DNA from: DASRTE01 sp035316885
Lineage (GTDB): Bacteria > Actinomycetota > Actinomycetes > Jiangellales > Jiangellaceae
DNA: 41,172 bases
Assembly (NCBI GenBank): GCA_035316885.1
Contig: DATHII010000271.1
Location: 1 to 41,172 of the forward strand
Direction: 5' to 3'
Within the stretch, counting starts at the first letter, position 1. Every line of letters starts with the position of its first letter. Below the pieces are notes generated by a model, which did no database searches, had not been told where the DNA came from, and worked only from the letters and a program-made list of their open reading frames with translations. The position numbers and the translations under genes were made by a program. This document shows positions 38,433 through 41,172 of this stretch, one piece after another.

Positions 38433-39428
38433 ATGGCTGAGCGGGAGGACCCGCGATCCGGCACCTGGGTGGACCGGATCCGCGCCGACCACGTCGGCCG
38501 GAGGGTGGTCGTGCGCTACCACCTGCCGGACAGCGACATGGCCACTGACGTCTTGGGCCGGCTGGTCGGACGGGACGCGGGCACACTGCGAATCCGGCGC
38601 GGTGACGGCTCGGTCATCGACGTTCCGCTCGCGGACGTGGTCGCGGCCAAGCCCGTGCCTGAGCACGCCGTCGCCCGCCGCGACGTGCGCGCTCTCGAGG
38701 AGGCCGCGGCGAAAGGCTGGCGCGCCCTCGAGACCACACAACTCGGCGGCTGGCTGCTGCGCGCCGCGGGTGGCTTCACGCGGCGGGCGAACTCGTGCCT
38801 GCCGTTGGCTGATCCCGGAATGCCTGTACCCGCCGCCGTCGCGGAGGTCGAACGCTGGTACGGCGCCCGGACGATGGTTCCGTCCTTCCAGGTGGTCATA
38901 CTGCTCGGCGAGGCCGTCGACGCTCACCTCGACGCGCTCGGCTGGGGGCGCTCTGAGGAGGTCCTCGTCCTGACCTCGCCGCTGGGACCAGTCGCCGACG
39001 CGCTGCGACCGGACCTCGCCTCCGTCACGGTGACCGCCGAGCCGGACGACGCCTGGCTGGCGGCCTATCACTACCGCGGCGACGCGTTGCCGGCGCATGC
39101 CCGCCGCGTGCTCGTCCACGCCGACACTGTGGGCTTCGCCGCGGTCGATGAAGGCGGTCGGCGGGTCGCGATCGCCCGCGGTGCCGTCAGCGACGCTCCC
39201 GACGGGCGGCGGTGGGTCGGCATCACGGCGGTCGAGGTGGAACCGACGGCCCGCCGCGCAGGCTTGGGTACCCACGTCGTCGCTGGCGTGGCGCGTTGGG
39301 CCGGGACCAACGGTGCCACCGACGTCTACCTGCAGGTCTCCGCAAACAATGCGCCCGCGCTCGGCACCTACGAGCGGCTCGGCTTCATCGAGCACCACCG
39401 CTACCACTACCGCACGCCATCCTCATGA
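38433..39428 (+). CDS. GNAT acetyltransferase with N-terminal SH3-like domain
   Basis: A 331-residue protein. Residues ~1-75 resemble a small beta-barrel (VVVRYHLPDSDMATDVLGRL ... LRIRRGDGSVIDVPLADVVA), then a linker, and two GNAT halves. The C-terminal half carries the acetyl-CoA motif ITAVEVEPTARRAGLGTHVV and the usual YERLGFIEHHRYHYR ending. The middle half (LETTQLGGWLLRAAGGFTRR ANSCLPL) is characteristic of a family annotated as N-acetyltransferase in Actinomycetota. ATG at 38433 has GGAAGGA 6-12 bases upstream. It is divergent from fdxA-dapC. Substrate unknown. Confidence 0.85.
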   Translation: MAEREDPRSGTWVDRIRADHVGRRVVVRYHLPDSDMATDVLGRLVGRDAGTLRIRRGDGSVIDVPLADVVAAKPVPEHAVARRDVRALEEAAAKGWRALETTQLGGWLLRAAGGFTRRANSCLPLADPGMPVPAAVAEVERWYGARTMVPSFQVVILLGEAVDAHLDALGWGRSEEVLVLTSPLGPVADALRPDLASVTVTAEPDDAWLAAYHYRGDALPAHARRVLVHADTVGFAAVDEGGRRVAIARGAVSDAPDGRRWVGITAVEVEPTARRAGLGTHVVAGVARWAGTNGATDVYLQVSANNAPALGTYERLGFIEHHRYHYRTPSS

Positions 39429-39440
39429 TCACGAGACGGG

Positions 39441-41172
39441 TCAGCCGCGAGGCTCCGGTCCACAGATGACCGTGGGATTCGGGCGGTAGGTCCAGGGAGT
39501 GGACTCGTCCTTCGCCAGCTCGCCGTCCGGCGTCCAGGCCTTCCGGTAGGACGTGATGCTGAAGCCCCGCCAGCCGGTTTCGGCCTGGCACTCGTCACTG
39601 GTGTCGTAGATCGTCTGGGGGTCGGTGTAGTTGCTCCGCGCGGACACCGATGTCTCGACCCGGTAATAGGCGGTGCTCCAGATCTTGACCGTGAGCGTGC
39701 CCGCGCTGGCACCGCTGGGGCTGAACTGCGTGTCGACGAGGACCCCGTACGGTGTGTCGTTCCGGAACGACATGTCGAAGCCCCCCCACGCGACCGTGGC
39801 TTCCTGGCCGACCGGGTAACGGTCGAAGTAGATGCTGTGAGGCTGGTGGTAGACGTCCTCCAAGCCCGCCTTGAACGCGGCGTGGTAGGTGGTCGTCGCA
39901 ACCTGCGAGACGCCGCCGCCGTAGTCCTCACGCAGGCGGCCGGCGTCGATGGTCCACCCGATCGCGAAGCCGTTGGCAGCCGTCCGCTCGCCCACCAGGT
40001 CGTTGAGACTGAACGTGTCGCCCGGTAGCAGCAGGGTGTTGTCGATGCGCCTCGCGGCCAGCCCGATGTTGGTGTTGCGGTACGCGGCGTGGGGGAAGCG
40101 CGTCGTCCATTCAGCGACGACCTCGTCGACGCCCAGCTTCTCGGCGCCCGCTGTCGTCAGCTCGGGGTCGGTCTCCATGAGCTCGACCTCGGCTGTCCGA
40201 TCGTCGCCGCTGGCGGACAAAGCCGGTAGGACGGCCGCAGCGAGCGCGTCGGATGCCACACTGCGGCCGGACCGCGCGGGGACGACGACGGGGTTGCCGC
40301 CCTCGATGCGGATGGTGGCGTCGCGGCCCTGCTGGCCGATGTCGGCCAGCGCCTCCTCGGCTGCAGTGGCGAGCCCCGCACCGTCGAGCCGAAGTGTCAG
40401 AGTGCCGTCGTCGTCGGGCTCCATCGTCAGCGCCATGCCGATGACCTCCGGCTCCAGCGTCGCGCGCTGCCCAGATGCGACGACCGAGACCGGCCCGGAC
40501 ATTGCGGGCTCGGCGAACTCGGCAACGGCACGCTCGACCTCGGCGTCGCTGACCGCAGGGTCGGTCTCCGTCGTGGCCAGATCGACCGCACCGAGCGGAA
40601 GTTCATGCGGGCCGTCGGTGCCGAAGTACGCCGCGGTGACGGCGTCGGCCGCGGCGGTGATGTCGACCGAGCGTCCAGGAACGGCCGCGCTCGTCACGAC
40701 CTCGCCGTCCTCGAACCCGACAGACCCGTTGACCGGGGCGATGTCCGCCTGTTCTGCGATCGCGGTGAGGGCCGCCTCGAGGGCCTCCCCGTCGACCGCC
40801 GGCACCGGGTCGACCGCACCCACGCCGAGCAACGCCCGGACGATCGAGATGGGGTTTGCGCTGGCGCCCGGAACGGCGTCGACCGTCGCCGAGGTGTCGA
40901 TGGTCAGCCCCGCCTCCGGTGGCACGAGGCTGAACGTGCTCTCGTCGCCGGCCACGCGAAGCGTCATCGGGGAGTCGACCAGCGCGGGAAGCTCGGCGGA
41001 CAGCACGTCCTCGGCCTCGGCAGGCGACAGGCCGCCGACCTCGACGCCGAGCACGGTGGCTCCGCTGGCGAGGGGCCCGCTGGCGATCAGATAGGCGCCC
41101 AGGTAGAGGAACAGCGCCCCACCGAGGACCGTTGCCACGATCACCGTGGAACGCCGGCGCCAGAACTGGCCG
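39441..41172 (-). CDS. VanW-domain envelope protein with PG_binding_4 repeats, 5' end outside the window
   Basis: At least 567 residues, cut by the right edge: the frame stays open to 41172 and reads GQFWRRRSTVIVATVLGGAL there, a basic stretch then a membrane helix, so the true start is probably outside. Residues ~50-330 hold tandem PG_binding_4-like domains (VLGVEVGGLSPAEAEDVLSA). The VanW domain spans ~345-470 with RNTNIGLAARRIDNTLLLPG, DTFSLNDLVGERTAANGFAI, DYGGGVSQVATTTYHAAFKA and GFDMSFRNDTPYGVLVDTQF. The anchored protein most likely binds or modifies peptidoglycan; the VanW reaction is not known. It is convergent with the GNAT gene, 12 bp apart. Confidence 0.88.
   Translation of the reverse strand, partial: GQFWRRRSTVIVATVLGGALFLYLGAYLIASGPLASGATVLGVEVGGLSPAEAEDVLSAELPALVDSPMTLRVAGDESTFSLVPPEAGLTIDTSATVDAVPGASANPISIVRALLGVGAVDPVPAVDGEALEAALTAIAEQADIAPVNGSVGFEDGEVVTSAAVPGRSVDITAAADAVTAAYFGTDGPHELPLGAVDLATTETDPAVSDAEVERAVAEFAEPAMSGPVSVVASGQRATLEPEVIGMALTMEPDDDGTLTLRLDGAGLATAAEEALADIGQQGRDATIRIEGGNPVVVPARSGRSVASDALAAAVLPALSASGDDRTAEVELMETDPELTTAGAEKLGVDEVVAEWTTRFPHAAYRNTNIGLAARRIDNTLLLPGDTFSLNDLVGERTAANGFAIGWTIDAGRLREDYGGGVSQVATTTYHAAFKAGLEDVYHQPHSIYFDRYPVGQEATVAWGGFDMSFRNDTPYGVLVDTQFSPSGASAGTLTVKIWSTAYYRVETSVSARSNYTDPQTIYDTSDECQAETGWRGFSITSYRKAWTPDGELAKDESTPWTYRPNPTVICGPEPRG

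Overview
The window is high-GC, densely coded DNA with many GTG starts and 4-bp ATGA/GTGA overlaps. It carries a gene neighbourhood typical of Actinomycetota (high-GC Gram-positives): glgC/glgA, DUF3117, tag, a DivIVA-domain protein, a FolP2-type DHPS homologue, a LOG protein, dapE, dapD, dapC and a 7Fe ferredoxin. The same set clusters in mycobacteria and other actinomycetes. I cannot assign a genus. No tRNA, rRNA, CRISPR array or intact insertion sequence was seen.

Left flank, 1-4.3 kb: an eroded accessory zone. It has a 3'-truncated CpaF/TadA-type secretion ATPase, an ArsR-type regulator overlapping an MFS exporter with a clear 10+10 bp operator, and an intact VapB antitoxin beside a frameshifted and truncated VapC that is fused in frame to a fragment of another protein. 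From 4.3 to 15.2 kb are catabolism and storage genes: an ABM-domain protein, the ~180 kDa NAD-glutamate dehydrogenase, tryptophan 2,3-dioxygenase, a DUF2505 protein, and divergent glgC and glgA. A GNAT gene and a decayed Nal1-like serine protease lie between the two glg genes.

From 15.2 to 25.7 kb: fdhD and an FdhF/YdeP-type molybdopterin oxidoreductase, a SnoaL-like protein, a formylglycine-generating enzyme overlapping a membrane protein, several small membrane proteins, two DUF7144 paralogues around an internally deleted SulP transporter, and a large MalT-like (LAL) LuxR regulator. Three copies of an interrupted palindrome, (T)TCACCC-N5-GGGTGA(A), lie only in intergenic spaces here: before the 97-aa membrane protein, before the DUF7144/SulP operon, and between the LAL regulator and a divergent 66-aa gene. 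This looks like a compact, probably autoregulated regulon and is the most interesting signal in the window.

From 25.7 to 41.2 kb: leucyl aminopeptidase, DUF3117, PaaX regulator/enoyl-CoA hydratase/tag (a translationally coupled trio), an SRPBCC/DivIVA pair, folP2, LOG, and the diaminopimelate genes dapE, dapD and dapC with fdxA, which feed peptidoglycan and lysine synthesis. Two envelope-related proteins complete the region: a secreted lysozyme-fold protein and a VanW-type protein cut by the right edge. A 15-bp motif occurs three times at the dapC 3' end and supplies its last codons and stop. At least seven decayed genes in 41 kb indicate active gene loss, or in some cases assembly error.
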